A stretch of DNA of 64,000 nucleotides from Halomicrococcus gelatinilyticus (GCA_024227995.1 CP100465.1:2046001-2110000), one strand, 5' to 3'; shown: positions 52,531 through 62,183, counted from the stretch's first letter. Translations and numbers: made by a program. The notes: a model not told the origin generated them from the letters alone.

Positions 52531-53439
52531 TCAGTAGTCGCGCGTGAGGTCGGCGGCGAGTACGAAGTCCGGTTCGTCGGCGACGCCGACCCGGCAGTAG
52601 GCGGCGTCGCTGACGTGGCGCGGCGTCTCGGGAACGAGGACGCGCGTCTGCGTCGCGCCGCAGTCGGCCGCGTCGGCGGCGACGGCCGCGAACAGGCTCC
52701 GGGCGGCCGTCGCGTCGGCCCACGCACCGACGCCGTACTCCGCCCACGTCTCCGTCTCGCCGTCCTCGTTCTCGCGGTCGTACGTCCGGACGCGGTGGGC
52801 GAACCCCCGTGTGCCGTCGTCCTGGACGACGAACAGGCCGTCGTCGTCCGCCGCACGCTGGAGGTTCTCGCGTGTCAGCTCCGAGAGCGCCCACGTCTCC
52901 TCCTCGTCGAGGGCCAGCCCCGAGAGGTGCGCGCGGGCGTCGCTGTCCGTCCAGTAGCGCCAGGCGGCAGTCGGGTCCGCCGTCACGTCGAGGGTCGGGG
53001 TGGCGTCGGGGTCCGGCTCCGGGGTGGCCCACCGGAACTCGGTCGCGGGGTCGTAGCCGCAGGCCCGCGACTGCCCGAGGCCGCCGACGTTCCAGGAGAA
53101 CACCATGTTCCGGAACACCCGTGCCCCGCGACCGCGGGTCCAGTCGAACAGGTCGTGGGTCATCGCCGTGGCGACGCCCTCGCCGCGGAACGCCGGGTTG
53201 ACGCGCATCCCCTGGCCCCACGCCTCCCAGTCGGAGAGTACGACGCCCTGGGCGATGCCGGCGATGTCGTCGCCCGCGTCTGCGACGACGGTTCGCCGCT
53301 CGTCGCCCTCGATCCAGTCGTGGTAGATGTCGGGGATGTAGTCGCCGCCGTCGCGGTCCGGCCACGTGTCGCGGGTGAACGCCGCGACGGCGTCGTAGTC
53401 GTCGTGGGTCGCCGCGCGGAGTTCGATGCCGTCGGCCAT
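52531..53439 (-). CDS. GNAT family N-acetyltransferase, two-domain
   Basis: A 302-residue GNAT protein. Motif A reads M-R-V-N-P-A-F-R-G-E-G-V-A-T-A-M near residue 79. The rest is an extended second, GNAT-like half (C-terminal C-R-V-G-V-A-D-E-P-D-F). Tandem GNATs of this length are frequent in haloarchaea. Starts 1 bp after the gatD stop, so co-transcribed. Substrate unknown. Confidence 0.85.
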   Translation of the reverse strand: MADGIELRAATHDDYDAVAAFTRDTWPDRDGGDYIPDIYHDWIEGDERRTVVADAGDDIAGIAQGVVLSDWEAWGQGMRVNPAFRGEGVATAMTHDLFDWTRGRGARVFRNMVFSWNVGGLGQSRACGYDPATEFRWATPEPDPDATPTLDVTADPTAAWRYWTDSDARAHLSGLALDEEETWALSELTRENLQRAADDDGLFVVQDDGTRGFAHRVRTYDRENEDGETETWAEYGVGAWADATAARSLFAAVAADAADCGATQTRVLVPETPRHVSDAAYCRVGVADEPDFVLAADLTRDY

Positions 53440-53440
53440 G

Positions 53441-54682
53441 TCACTCCCAGGGGACCGACCGCTCGGTTATCTCGCCCGCGAGCGGTTCCTGCATCGCGGT
53501 CGCCGGGTCGTCGGCGTTCGCGAGCGCCCACATCAGTTTCACCTTCGCCGTGCCGGGGAGCACGTCCTCGCCCTCGACGACGCCGGCGTCGAGCAGGTCG
53601 CGGCCCGTGTCGTACACGCGGTCGCAGACCCGTCCTTCGAGGCACTGGCTGGTCATCACGACGGTCGTACCGTCGTCGACGAGGTCGGCGATGCGGTCCG
53701 CCCAGTCGGAGTGGACGTGACCCAGGCCCGTGCCCTCCAGCACGAGGCCGGCCTTGTCCTCGGCGACGTCGAGCGCGTCGACGCCCATGCCGGGCGTGAA
53801 CTTCAGCAGTTCCACCTCCGATTCGAGGTCGGACGCGAGCGCGAGGTCGGCTTCGCCGCGCTCGCTGTACTCGCGTCGGAACGTGACCTCGCCGGTGTCG
53901 TAGTCGACTTCGCCGAGCGGCTCCGCGCCGACCGTCTCGAAGGCGTCGCGGCGGCTGGTGTGGTTCTTCCGGACGCGCGTGCCGCGGTGGAGCGCGCAGT
54001 CGTCGTCGCTCTCGGAGGCGTGCATGCAGACCATCACCTCGGCGGCGTCGGCCTTCGCGGCCTCCACCGCACAGACCGCGTTCATCACGTTGTCCGAGGA
54101 GGGCCGGTCCGCCGAGCGCTGGCTGCCCGTGAACACGACCGGGACGGGCGTGTCGAGCATGAAGGACAGGGCGCTCGCGGTGAACTGCATCGTGTCCGTG
54201 CCGTGCATGACGACGACGCCGTCCGCGCCGGCCTCGATCTCGTCGTACACGGCCTGCGCGAGGTCCTGCCAGACGTCCGTCGTCATGTTCTCGCTGAGGA
54301 TGTTGGCGACGACGCGCCCGCGGTAGTTCGCCCGGCCCGCGAGGTCCGGCACCGCCCGGAGCACGTCCTCGGCGTCGAACTGCGCGGTCACCGCGCCGGT
54401 GCGGTAGTCGACCGTCGACGCGATGGTGCCGCCAGTCGAGATGAGCGAGATGGTCGGCAGGTCGGGGTCGAACTCCACCGCCGACGACTCGCTGGTCTCG
54501 CCCTGCTCGATCTCGTAGACGTCCGGTTCGAGCACGTCGACCGACGCCGCCTCGCGGTCGACGCCGACGTTGTACCCGCCGTCGAGCTTGACGACGAGGT
54601 TCTCGTCCGTCGACGAGGGCAGCAGCACGCCCTCGTACGTCTGGTCCGCCCGCTCTACCCGGACTCTGTCCCCTGCGTTCAT
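53441..54682 (-). CDS. gatD: Glu-tRNA(Gln) amidotransferase subunit D
   Basis: Archaeal asparaginase-like subunit giving ammonia to GatE for the synthesis of Gln-tRNA(Gln). The 413-residue protein has an N-terminal Sm/AnsA-like barrel (about 1-60), then the asparaginase core: S-T-G-G-T-I-A-S (first Thr), V-V-M-H-G-T-D-T-M (Thr-Asp), and the M-L-D-T-P-V-P-V-V-F-T-G-S-Q-R segment. GatE is not in the window. Confidence 0.95.
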   Translation of the reverse strand: MNAGDRVRVERADQTYEGVLLPSSTDENLVVKLDGGYNVGVDREAASVDVLEPDVYEIEQGETSESSAVEFDPDLPTISLISTGGTIASTVDYRTGAVTAQFDAEDVLRAVPDLAGRANYRGRVVANILSENMTTDVWQDLAQAVYDEIEAGADGVVVMHGTDTMQFTASALSFMLDTPVPVVFTGSQRSADRPSSDNVMNAVCAVEAAKADAAEVMVCMHASESDDDCALHRGTRVRKNHTSRRDAFETVGAEPLGEVDYDTGEVTFRREYSERGEADLALASDLESEVELLKFTPGMGVDALDVAEDKAGLVLEGTGLGHVHSDWADRIADLVDDGTTVVMTSQCLEGRVCDRVYDTGRDLLDAGVVEGEDVLPGTAKVKLMWALANADDPATAMQEPLAGEITERSVPWE

Positions 54683-54826
54683 GTCTCGCCGTTACGCTCC
54701 GCGAGACTTGAATCCCCTCGTTTGGGTTCCGCGACGGCCGCTGGTTCGCGTCACAGTTCGCCTCACGGTCGTCGTCGCGTCACGCCCGGGGAAAGGCCCA
54801 TTACGGCAGCCGGCCAAACCGAATCC

Positions 54827-55297
54827 ATGCCCCAGCGCAGTCGAACGCGGGAGTCGGACGACGTGGCGGACCTGCTCGACGACGTGGAGCCGGAGGAGTC
54901 GTCGAGCGAGTCCGACGACGGGTTCCGCGCTCGCGCGAAGCAGCGCGCGGTCGGCGTGTTCTCGCCGCGCTTCTTCCTGGTCGCGGCGGCGGTTTCGACG
55001 GTCGCGATGCTGTTCGGCGGGGCGTTCGTCCCGCTCGGCGGGAGCCTCGCCGGCCTCGTCTCGGTGTTCCTCGCGTCGTTCGTCCTCGGCGCGGTCACGA
55101 GCGACTCCCGCATCCTGGAGACCGCCGCGGGCGGCGCACTCGGCGCTGGCCTCGCCTTCCTCCTCCAGAATCTGATGCTCATCGCCATCGGCGGCGTCCC
55201 GTGGGCCGTCGTCGGCGCCGGCGCCGGGTTCCTGGTCGGCGCGCTCGGCGCGTACTTCGGCAACGACCTCCGCGACGGCCTCACCCGCGAGATATAG
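54827..55297 (+). CDS. Hypothetical membrane protein
   Basis: A 156-residue protein with an acidic, Ser/Glu-rich N-terminal tail (residues 1-35), a basic hinge (F-R-A-R-A-K-Q-R-A), and four Gly/Ala-rich helices (about 42-150), ending in G-L-T-R-E-I. The glycine spacing recalls DUF456-type proteins, but I would not assign it. No upstream TATA box is convincing. Confidence 0.75.
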   Translation: MPQRSRTRESDDVADLLDDVEPEESSSESDDGFRARAKQRAVGVFSPRFFLVAAAVSTVAMLFGGAFVPLGGSLAGLVSVFLASFVLGAVTSDSRILETAAGGALGAGLAFLLQNLMLIAIGGVPWAVVGAGAGFLVGALGAYFGNDLRDGLTREI

Positions 55298-55363
55298 GGC
55301 TCCCGTTCGCCGACGCAGTCGCTCTCGGCGGTCGGCGTCGGTCCAGAACCAGCCGCTTCGCTC

Positions 55364-56179
55364 TCAGGTCGCCAGTGTCCAGCGGTCGCCGTCGCGCTCG
55401 ACGACGCCCTGCTCGGCCATCTCCGAGAGGTTGCGTTCGACGATGGGGGCGGGCGCGCGCACCTCGTCGCTGATCGCCGGCACCGTCTCCGCGCCGGCGG
55501 CGATGGCGGCCAGCATCTCGGCGCGCAGGTGGCCCTCGTTGTCGCCGTCGACCGCGTCCGACAGCGAGTCGAGGACGTCGGTCATCCGCCCGTGGACCCA
55601 CCGCTGGGCGAGCGACAGCTCGCTCTTGAGGTCCTCCAGGCAGCTGAGCTCCTCCGCGAGCCCGGCGACGTCGTCGACCGCTGCGTCGTCGAGGCTCTCC
55701 CCGTCGTCGTCTTCCCTGGCGTCGTCCGTCGAACTCGCGGCGACGGCGTCCGCGGGCGGGCCGTCGGCCATCGCCGTCGCGGCGTCGTCCTCGCTCGCGG
55801 TCTCGTCGCCCGCAGCGTCGGAATCGTCGTCGCTGACCTGCATCGTCTGCTGGAGGTCGAGCGAGACGTACCGACAGGCGCTGACGTCGAGGCTCGCGCT
55901 CGCCGGGTACGCGCTCTTCATGCCGAACTCGTAAGGGGAGACGTCGACCTCCAGGCGGAGGTTCCGCGAGATGTGGAAGTACTTGCGGCGCTGGTCGTCG
56001 GTCCGGCTCTCGACCAGGCCGGCCTCCTCCAGCTTGCGGAGGTGGTCGATGACCGCCTTGGGGCTGACGCCGAGGTACTCGCTTATCTCCGTAACGTAGC
56101 AGGGCTTCTGCGAGAGCAATCGCAGGATGCGCCTGCGATTCTCGTTACCGAGGATGTCGAGCAGCGCTGCGGAATCCAT
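55364..56179 (-). CDS. ArsR-like helix-turn-helix regulator
   Basis: A 271-residue protein. N-terminal winged helix (L-D-I-L-G-N-E-N-R-R-R-I-L-R-L-L, then V-T-E-I-S-E-Y-L-G-V-S-P-K-A-V-I-D-H-L-R-K-L), a DUF-type middle (Y-E-F-G-M-K-S-A-Y), an acidic low-complexity linker (about 110-160) and a second C-terminal winged helix (A-E-M-L-A-A-I-A-A-G-A-E-T-V). It lies 49 bp after the end of a secreted-protein gene on the same strand and may regulate it. Confidence 0.85.
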   Translation of the reverse strand: MDSAALLDILGNENRRRILRLLSQKPCYVTEISEYLGVSPKAVIDHLRKLEEAGLVESRTDDQRRKYFHISRNLRLEVDVSPYEFGMKSAYPASASLDVSACRYVSLDLQQTMQVSDDDSDAAGDETASEDDAATAMADGPPADAVAASSTDDAREDDDGESLDDAAVDDVAGLAEELSCLEDLKSELSLAQRWVHGRMTDVLDSLSDAVDGDNEGHLRAEMLAAIAAGAETVPAISDEVRAPAPIVERNLSEMAEQGVVERDGDRWTLAT

Positions 56180-56228
56180 TCACATCGGGAGTTTCGTCGC
56201 GTGAACTGAAAAGGGTGTCTCTCGCCGG

Positions 56229-57197
56229 CTACGGGGCTATCTCGGTCTCGACGGGGGCGAGAACCCCCGTATCGCCCAGCGAGGGGTTGTTGGCCTGTCC
56301 ACCGCCGCCGCTCGGCGTGGTGTCCTGCCCGCTGTCCACGCCGCCGGTCTGTCCGCCGTCGGGCGCGGTGTCAGTGCCACTGCCGGCACTGACGTCGGTC
56401 TCGTTGCCGACGCCTGCCTTGTTCGCTGGCCCGGTCGCCACGTCGTTGTTGTTGCCGCCGTCGTTGCCGTTGCCCGTGCCCGCTCCCGGGCCGTTCGACT
56501 CGTTGCCGGCGGACGCTCCGGGGGTGTTGCCGTTGCCGGTGGACGCGCCGGGGGTGCCGCTCTGGCCGGGCGGCGTCGTGCCGGCGGCGCGAGCGCTCTG
56601 GTTCGGCACGTTCACGGTGTTGAGCGACTGGGCGACGGCCGCGACCTCCGGCCCGACCGTTGCGTTCGTCCGGTTACTGAGCGCCGTGACGGCGCGGACG
56701 TCCGCCCCGACGGCCCGTGCGCGGGGTTCGGTCTCGTTGATCGCCTGCTGGACGGACTGGATGCGGCCGATGATGCTGCTCATCTGGGCCTTGTACTCCA
56801 CCCTGGTGATGTTCCCGTTCCGGTAGGCGGTGATGATGGCCTGCTTCTCGCGCTGGAGCGTGTCGAGTTCTCTCCCGAGGGTCGTCACCTGCTGGTCGAC
56901 GAGCGACTGCTTGGCCGACTGGTTACCGGAGGCGTTGTACTCCGCGACCCACATGCCGGTGTCGACCGCTCCCTGTGCTTCGGCGGAGCTGACCTGCATG
57001 AACGAGGAGATCTCGGCGCCGAGCGATTCGTTCGTCGTCTGGTTCGCCTGAACTGACTCGACGGTCGACTGGACGGAGCGGACGTCGCCGTTCGCGTCGC
57101 TGGGGGAGGAGGTCGGGCCGGCGGCCGTCGGCACCGCCACGAGGAGTGTCCCACAGAGGACGACCGTCGCCAGCAGGACGGCTCGAGCGGAGTTCAT
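56229..57197 (-). CDS. DUF7096-like secreted protein
   Basis: A 322-residue protein. Signal peptide (V-L-L-A-T-V-V-L-C-G-T-L-L-V-A-V), a helical domain (about 40-200, many Gln/Asn) and a Gly/Asn/Thr-rich C-terminal half that looks like a disordered surface tail. AAGGAGG lies 6-12 nt before the ATG, a strong Shine-Dalgarno site unusual here, plus a TTTTTACC box further up. Upstream partner of the ArsR-like gene. Confidence 0.8.
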   Translation of the reverse strand: MNSARAVLLATVVLCGTLLVAVPTAAGPTSSPSDANGDVRSVQSTVESVQANQTTNESLGAEISSFMQVSSAEAQGAVDTGMWVAEYNASGNQSAKQSLVDQQVTTLGRELDTLQREKQAIITAYRNGNITRVEYKAQMSSIIGRIQSVQQAINETEPRARAVGADVRAVTALSNRTNATVGPEVAAVAQSLNTVNVPNQSARAAGTTPPGQSGTPGASTGNGNTPGASAGNESNGPGAGTGNGNDGGNNNDVATGPANKAGVGNETDVSAGSGTDTAPDGGQTGGVDSGQDTTPSGGGGQANNPSLGDTGVLAPVETEIAP

Positions 57198-57205
57198 CTA
57201 TCCCT

Positions 57206-57212
57206 CCTTACC
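57206..57212 (-). promoter_or_regulatory. Strong Shine-Dalgarno site before the DUF7096-like gene
   Basis: Minus strand AAGGAGG just ahead of the ATG at 57197 with a standard gap; most starts in the window are leaderless, so this marks a leadered mRNA. Confidence 0.5.
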
Positions 57213-57302
57213 GACCCCGTAGGTAAAAATGCGGATATTCGTTCGTTCCGTTCACGGGTCGAAACGAGCGGGAGAGATTCCTGTAGAGCGTTCAAAGGCG
57301 GA

Positions 57303-57974
57303 TTAGGCGTCGCCTAGCCGTCCGAACGCGCGGTCGGCCGCGACCACCGCGAGCAGCGTCAGTCCCACGCTCGCGAGCGGCAGCAGGAGGCCGGGGTCGT
57401 ACCGCAGTGGCGGGTGCAGTCCGAGGCCGTAGTCGAGCGCGTCGTTGACGAGCGCCAGTCCGAGCGCCGCCCCCAGCGCGCCGCGGGTCGTCGTCCCGTA
57501 GTGCGGCACGAGGTAGGCCTCCGCGACGAACGCGAGGTGGGTGACGACGATGCCCCAGTAGTCCCATGCCGCCTCGGGGTCCCACGGCGGGCCGAAGTAG
57601 TCGCCGAACCCGAGGTTGAGCGCGACGAACGTCCAGAGACCCATCTTCACCAGCCAGACGAAGGCGATGGTGTGGAGGTAGGCCAGCGGGCGGTTCTGGG
57701 GCGCGTCGTCGAGTCGCTTGCCGAGGTTCGGCAGCAGCGTCACCAGCGAGGCGGCGACGAGCGCGAGCGCGGTCGGCGAGTCGGCGTACAGCGGCCAGAG
57801 GAACGTCGACACCGACGGCATCGTCTCGACGTAGAAGCGGATGCCCACGAGGATGGCTGCGGCGTTGACGACGAGCAGCCAGACGAGGCTCGGCGCGTTC
57901 TCCAGGTAGTAGCGAGCGTACCGCTCCGGGATCGCTCGTCGGCCAGGTAACACCCTCGCGCCCGGGATTTCCAT
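57303..57974 (-). CDS. DUF1405 family membrane protein
   Basis: A 223-residue protein with six helices and the DUF1405 features Y-L-E-N-A-P-S-L-V-W near residue 24, F-L-W-P-L-Y-A-D-S-P and H-L-A-F-V-A-E-A-Y-L-V-P near 165. Function unknown; found in archaea and Bacilli. Situated after lysS on the same strand with a 35-bp gap, so probably in the same transcript. Confidence 0.88.
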   Translation of the reverse strand: MEIPGARVLPGRRAIPERYARYYLENAPSLVWLLVVNAAAILVGIRFYVETMPSVSTFLWPLYADSPTALALVAASLVTLLPNLGKRLDDAPQNRPLAYLHTIAFVWLVKMGLWTFVALNLGFGDYFGPPWDPEAAWDYWGIVVTHLAFVAEAYLVPHYGTTTRGALGAALGLALVNDALDYGLGLHPPLRYDPGLLLPLASVGLTLLAVVAADRAFGRLGDA

Positions 57975-58009
57975 GGTCGCTCTCGCGCGGGGACGACCAA
58001 AAGGTCTGC

Positions 58010-59788
58010 CTATCCCTCGCGGCGCAGGCGCCGGAGGACGAACTCCCGGTCGAGGTTGGCGAGGAAGGGTCCGAGCTTCGGCCCCTCGTCGTCGTCGAAG
58101 AAGAGCCGGTACCCCGTCGCGAAGAAGCCGCCGACGTCGACGTCGTGGCGCTTGGCCGTCTCGTATATCTCGCCCTGGATGGCCTCGGGGTCGTCGGTGG
58201 TCTCGACGAAGTCGGCGAGTTCGTCGAGCGCCGCCTTCGTGTCGTCGTCGAGGTCGACGTCGGGCATCTCGGCGCGCTTCAGCCGGTAGTTGTACGCGTT
58301 GTCCGTGCGGTGGGCCCACTCGCGAGCGCGCTCGACCCGTTCGAGGGCGTAGTCGACCGCCCACTCTGGTGCCGCGTCCGTGACGTGGCCTTCGCGGCGG
58401 GCGATCTGCTCGCGGAGGTCGACGTCCTCGGTCATCCCCAGCACGGCGGCGAACGTGTACGGCAGGCGCACGCGCTCCACGAACGTCTCGTCGACGACGT
58501 CCGTGTACGTCGCGCGTCGGTCGGGGTCGCCGACGGGAACGCTGTCGCGGTCCGCGGCCGCCACGGGAGCGCCGTCCTCGTCGAATCGGGCGGCGACGGT
58601 CGGCCGGACGACCGCCCGGTAGGCGGCGTCGGCGACCTTCTCGGCCACCTCGTCGGCCTCGAACTCGCCGTAGTAGGTCGCCTCGAACTCGTCGAACTCG
58701 TTGACGAGGAACTCCAGGTGTTCGACGCTGAAGTCCCGGGCCTTGCTCGGGTCCTTGGTGAAGAAGTACCGCAGGACCTCGGGTTCGACGGTCTCCAGCA
58801 CGTCGTGGACCATCACGACGTGGCCGGCCGACGAGGAGAACGCCTCGCCGTCGAGCGTGAACCACTCGTAGGCCATCGGGACCGGTGGCTCGTTCTCCAG
58901 GACGTTCCGCGCGACGTCGGCACCCGAGGGCCACGAGCCCTCGGCGTGGTCCTTGCCGAACGGCTCGAAGTCGACGCCGAGCACCTGCCACTGCGCGGGC
59001 CACTCGAACCGCCACGGGAGCTTGCCCTCGCGCAGGGTAGCGGTCCCCTCGTGCCCACAGCCCTCGATGGTCCGGTCGCCGGCCTCCATGTCCGTGCAGA
59101 CGTAGTCGACCGTGCCCTCGTCGGCGCGGACGTCCGTCACCGTCTCCGTTATCTTGCCACACTCCTCGCAGACGGGGTTGAACGGGACGTAGTCCTCGTC
59201 GACCTTGTCCTGGTACTCCGCGAGGACCTCCCGCGCTCGCTCGCGGTTCTCGAGGAGGTAGCGCGTGACCTCCTCGAGGTCGCCGTCCTCGTACAGCTCC
59301 GTGTTCGACACCATCTCGACGGGGATGCCGAGCAGGTCGGCGCTGCGCTCGATGAGGTTCGAGAAGTGGGCGCCGTACGACTCGCAGCACCCGAAGGGGT
59401 CCGGCACGTCGGTGTACGGCTTGCCGAGGTTGCGGCCGAGCGCACCGGCGTTAACGTCGCCGAAGTCGACGACGTTGCCGTCGAGGTCCGCGAGCTTCCG
59501 GGGGAGCTTCCGGAGTGGGTCGCGGTCGTCGGCGGTGAACACCTGCCTGACCTCGCGTCCCCGGTCGCGAAGCGCCTCCGCGACGAAGTAGCCGCGGACG
59601 ATCTCGTTCATGTTGCCCAGGTGCGGAACGCCCGAGGGCGAGATGCCGCCCTTGATGACGATGGGATCGTCGGGGTCGCGCGCCAGGATGCGCTCGGCGA
59701 CCGCGTCCGCCCAGAAGGCGTGTTCCCCCGCCTCCTGGAGGACGTAGGGGTCGTCGTCGGGGTGTCGCTGCCCGTCCCCGTCGCTCAT
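58010..59788 (-). CDS. lysS: Lysyl-tRNA synthetase, class I
   Basis: Archaeal class I enzyme. The 592-residue protein has the HIGH-like S-G-V-P-H-L-G-N near residue 53, the KMSKS-equivalent F-S-S-S-A-G near 290, two Cys pairs (C-E-E-C-G and C-G-H, zinc-like) around residues 195-235, and a helical C-terminal anticodon domain. Its ATG overlaps the pyrH stop (ATGA). Confidence 0.95.
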   Translation of the reverse strand: MSDGDGQRHPDDDPYVLQEAGEHAFWADAVAERILARDPDDPIVIKGGISPSGVPHLGNMNEIVRGYFVAEALRDRGREVRQVFTADDRDPLRKLPRKLADLDGNVVDFGDVNAGALGRNLGKPYTDVPDPFGCCESYGAHFSNLIERSADLLGIPVEMVSNTELYEDGDLEEVTRYLLENRERAREVLAEYQDKVDEDYVPFNPVCEECGKITETVTDVRADEGTVDYVCTDMEAGDRTIEGCGHEGTATLREGKLPWRFEWPAQWQVLGVDFEPFGKDHAEGSWPSGADVARNVLENEPPVPMAYEWFTLDGEAFSSSAGHVVMVHDVLETVEPEVLRYFFTKDPSKARDFSVEHLEFLVNEFDEFEATYYGEFEADEVAEKVADAAYRAVVRPTVAARFDEDGAPVAAADRDSVPVGDPDRRATYTDVVDETFVERVRLPYTFAAVLGMTEDVDLREQIARREGHVTDAAPEWAVDYALERVERAREWAHRTDNAYNYRLKRAEMPDVDLDDDTKAALDELADFVETTDDPEAIQGEIYETAKRHDVDVGGFFATGYRLFFDDDEGPKLGPFLANLDREFVLRRLRREG

Positions 59789-60510
59789 AGCTCGTCGTCC
59801 ACCCAGTAGGTCATCTCGTCGTCCGCTCCGGCCGGGACGACGTCGGTCCCGTCGTGTTCGCCCCGGAGGACGGCGTCGGCGATGCGCTGCGGTTCGGTGC
59901 CGTCGAGGACGATGGTGCGGACGCCCGACCGCTCGATGAGCTTCGCGGCGAGCAGGTCGACGGGCGCGGAGCTTCCGGCCACCATCTCCAGGTCGGCGAT
60001 GACGTCGACCAGTTCGCCCGCGGTGAGTTCGGTGTACTTCGTGGCGTCGTCGACCTCGTTGGGGTCGTCGCTGAACACGCCGGGGACGCTCGTGGCGTAG
60101 ACCAGCAGGTCGGCGTTCACGTACTCGGCCAGCGCGGCGCTCACCGCGTCGGTCGTCTGCCCGGGCATCACGCCGCCCATCACCGCGATGTCGCCGCGGT
60201 GCATCGCGGTCCCGGCTTCCTCGTACGTCTCCGGAGGGCTGGGGGCGGCCTGCTCTCCCAGTGCCGCGATGAGCAGGCGGGCGTTCAGCCGCGTCACGTC
60301 GATGCCGATGTCGTCGAGTTCGATCTCGTTCGCTCCGAGGTTGCGGGCGGTTCCGATGTAGTCGCGGGCCACGCCACCGCCCCCGACGACCGCACCGATC
60401 GTACACCCCTCCGACGCCAGCGACTCGATGACGGCCGCGTGCTCACGGACCCGTTGTGACTGGAGGTCTGGCGCGAGAACGCTACCGCCGATGGAGACGA
60501 CCACCTTCAT
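59785..60510 (-). CDS. pyrH: UMP kinase (UMP/CMP-specific, archaeal)
   Basis: Phosphorylates UMP to UDP. The 241-residue amino-acid-kinase fold begins M-K-V-V-V-S-I-G-G-S-V-L, with V-V-G-G-G-G-V-A-R near residue 41 and V-L-D-G-T-E-P late. First gene of the pyrH-lysS unit. Confidence 0.94.
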   Translation of the reverse strand: MKVVVSIGGSVLAPDLQSQRVREHAAVIESLASEGCTIGAVVGGGGVARDYIGTARNLGANEIELDDIGIDVTRLNARLLIAALGEQAAPSPPETYEEAGTAMHRGDIAVMGGVMPGQTTDAVSAALAEYVNADLLVYATSVPGVFSDDPNEVDDATKYTELTAGELVDVIADLEMVAGSSAPVDLLAAKLIERSGVRTIVLDGTEPQRIADAVLRGEHDGTDVVPAGADDEMTYWVDDEL

Positions 60511-60758
60511 GTTATCGCCGAGTTACCCGGACGCGGCCTTAAGCGTTCTCAACTTCAGAGCGACCGCCCGGCGTTCGTGCCGCGAACACGCACGACATCC
60601 GCCGATTCGCGGCGTTCCGCCTCCGGAGCCGATTCGATCCGTCGACGGTACGCGTCGCCCCGTCCTGTCGTCGCTGCCCGGTTCCGCCACCTCGCCCGTC
60701 GCGCCACTGCACCGTTCCACCGCCTCGTCCGCCGCTTCGCCGCGCACCGCGACCGAAG

Positions 60759-60766
60759 GCTAAAAG
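60759..60766 (+). promoter_or_regulatory. TATA-like box of moaE
   Basis: GCTAAAAG about 24 nt before the ATG at 60791. Confidence 0.4.
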
Positions 60767-60790
60767 CACCTTCCGCCCGTCCCCACGGCC

Positions 60791-61594
60791 ATGCAGCCAG
60801 TTGGCGTCAGCGGTCCGGAGGCCGAGCGCGCTGGCGACCGCCTCGCCGCGCGACTCGCCGACGAGGGGCGGGTCGCCACCGTGGAACGCGGTGCGTCCGG
60901 GAGCGACGGGGCCGACGCGACGGCGTCGGACGCCGTCGCGACCACCGCCGTCGAACTCGGCGACGAGGAGCGGGTCGTCCGCGACGACGCACGCGACCTC
61001 CCGTCCGTGCTGGACGACCTCGCGACCGACCACGACTACGTGGTCGTCGTCGACTTCCCCGGGGCACAGATTCCCCAGGTCGCGCTGGGCGACGCCGACC
61101 CGGCGGGCGACACCGTCGCCACCGCGGCCGACGCGGACGCGCTGGACGTCGACGACGTCTGCGCCGCGCTCGACGCCACCGAACCGTACGAGACGCTCGA
61201 GTCGCTCGTCGCACGGGCGAAGCAGTCCGAGTCGGCCGACCGATCGGGCGCTATCGCCACCTTCACCGGTCGCGTGCGTGCGAAGGACAGCGACGGCGAC
61301 GCGCCGACGGAGTACCTGGAGTTCCAGAAGTACGAGGGGGTGGCCGACGAGCGGATGGCGACCATCCGGGAGGAACTCGAGGCGCGGGACGGCGTCTTCG
61401 AGGTCCTGTTGCACCATCGGACCGGCGTCGTCGAGGCGGGCGAGGACATCGTCTTCGTCGTCGTGCTGGCGGGCCACCGCCGCGAGGCGTTCCGGACCGT
61501 CGAGGACGGCATCGACCGCCTCAAGGACGAGGTCCCGCTGTTCAAGAAGGAAGTGACGACCGACGAGCAGTTCTGGGTCCACCAGCGGTCGTGA
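60791..61594 (+). CDS. moaE: Molybdopterin synthase catalytic subunit MoaE with MobB-like N-terminal domain
   Basis: A 267-residue fusion. Residues about 120-265 are MoaE: A-T-F-T-G-R-V-R, Y-L-E-F-Q-K-Y-E, H-H-R-T-G, H-R-R-E-A-F and the catalytic Lys region F-K-K-E. The first 115 residues are MobB-like in order but the P-loop is gone (G-V-S-G-P-E-A-E-R-A). It transfers sulfur from a MoaD-type protein, possibly SAMP1 encoded 9 kb away, to make molybdopterin. Confidence 0.9.
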   Translation: MQPVGVSGPEAERAGDRLAARLADEGRVATVERGASGSDGADATASDAVATTAVELGDEERVVRDDARDLPSVLDDLATDHDYVVVVDFPGAQIPQVALGDADPAGDTVATAADADALDVDDVCAALDATEPYETLESLVARAKQSESADRSGAIATFTGRVRAKDSDGDAPTEYLEFQKYEGVADERMATIREELEARDGVFEVLLHHRTGVVEAGEDIVFVVVLAGHRREAFRTVEDGIDRLKDEVPLFKKEVTTDEQFWVHQRS

Positions 61595-61931
61595 CGCGAC
61601 GGCCCGCGTTCGGCCGCCGCTGCAGTGCAGAGAAACCGTGAACGGCCATCATGGGCCGTCTCAGTCTCCGCGGCGCATCGCCGACGCGAACCGGTAATAC
61701 CGGCGTTTCTGGTGGCGTCAGCCGCCGAATCAATTCTGGATATCTGTCTCGAAACAAAATATTAGAGATGGTTTTGAACTTTTTAGCGGAATCTAAGTAG
61801 GTTGTGAAAAGACCATTTTCGCCTTGTTCATGCGGATTTCGCCCTCGAAAATGACAAAGAATGCCGAAACGAGCCGAAGCTTCCTTCCTTTATAACAGCC
61901 CCCGTATCCATGGGTCGGATGGAGCCCAACG
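61595..61931. other. 337-bp AT-rich gap before the DUF7123 gene
   Basis: No gene supported. The stretch 61740-61895 is clearly AT-rich for this genome and ends with a TTTATA box (61889-61894), about 38 nt before the ATG at 61932, giving a short 5' leader. Confidence 0.5.
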
Positions 61932-62183
61932 ATGAGCGCAACCACGCAGTCCGCCACTGAAAGCCCTGAACCGGAGAGCAAGGAAGAGCGCCTGAAACAG
62001 TACCTGAGCCGGAAAGCCAGCGACGGCGAGATGTACTTCAAGAGCAAGTTCATCGCGGACGAGGTCGGCCTCTCCGCGAAGGAGATCGGTGCGCTGATGG
62101 TGAAACTGACCGACTGCGCCGAACTGGAAGTCGAGAAGTGGTCGTACACGAGCGCGACGACGTGGCGCGTCGCTCCCGCCTGA
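61932..62183 (+). CDS. DUF7123 family protein (small HTH)
   Basis: An 83-residue protein. After a Ser/Thr/Glu-rich tail, E-E-R-L-K-Q-Y-L, then F-K-S-K-F-I-A-D-E-V-G-L-S-A-K-E-I-G-A-L-M forms a winged-helix-like unit. DUF7123 is widespread and conserved in haloarchaea; probable DNA-binding regulator, unproven. Confidence 0.85.
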   Translation: MSATTQSATESPEPESKEERLKQYLSRKASDGEMYFKSKFIADEVGLSAKEIGALMVKLTDCAELEVEKWSYTSATTWRVAPA

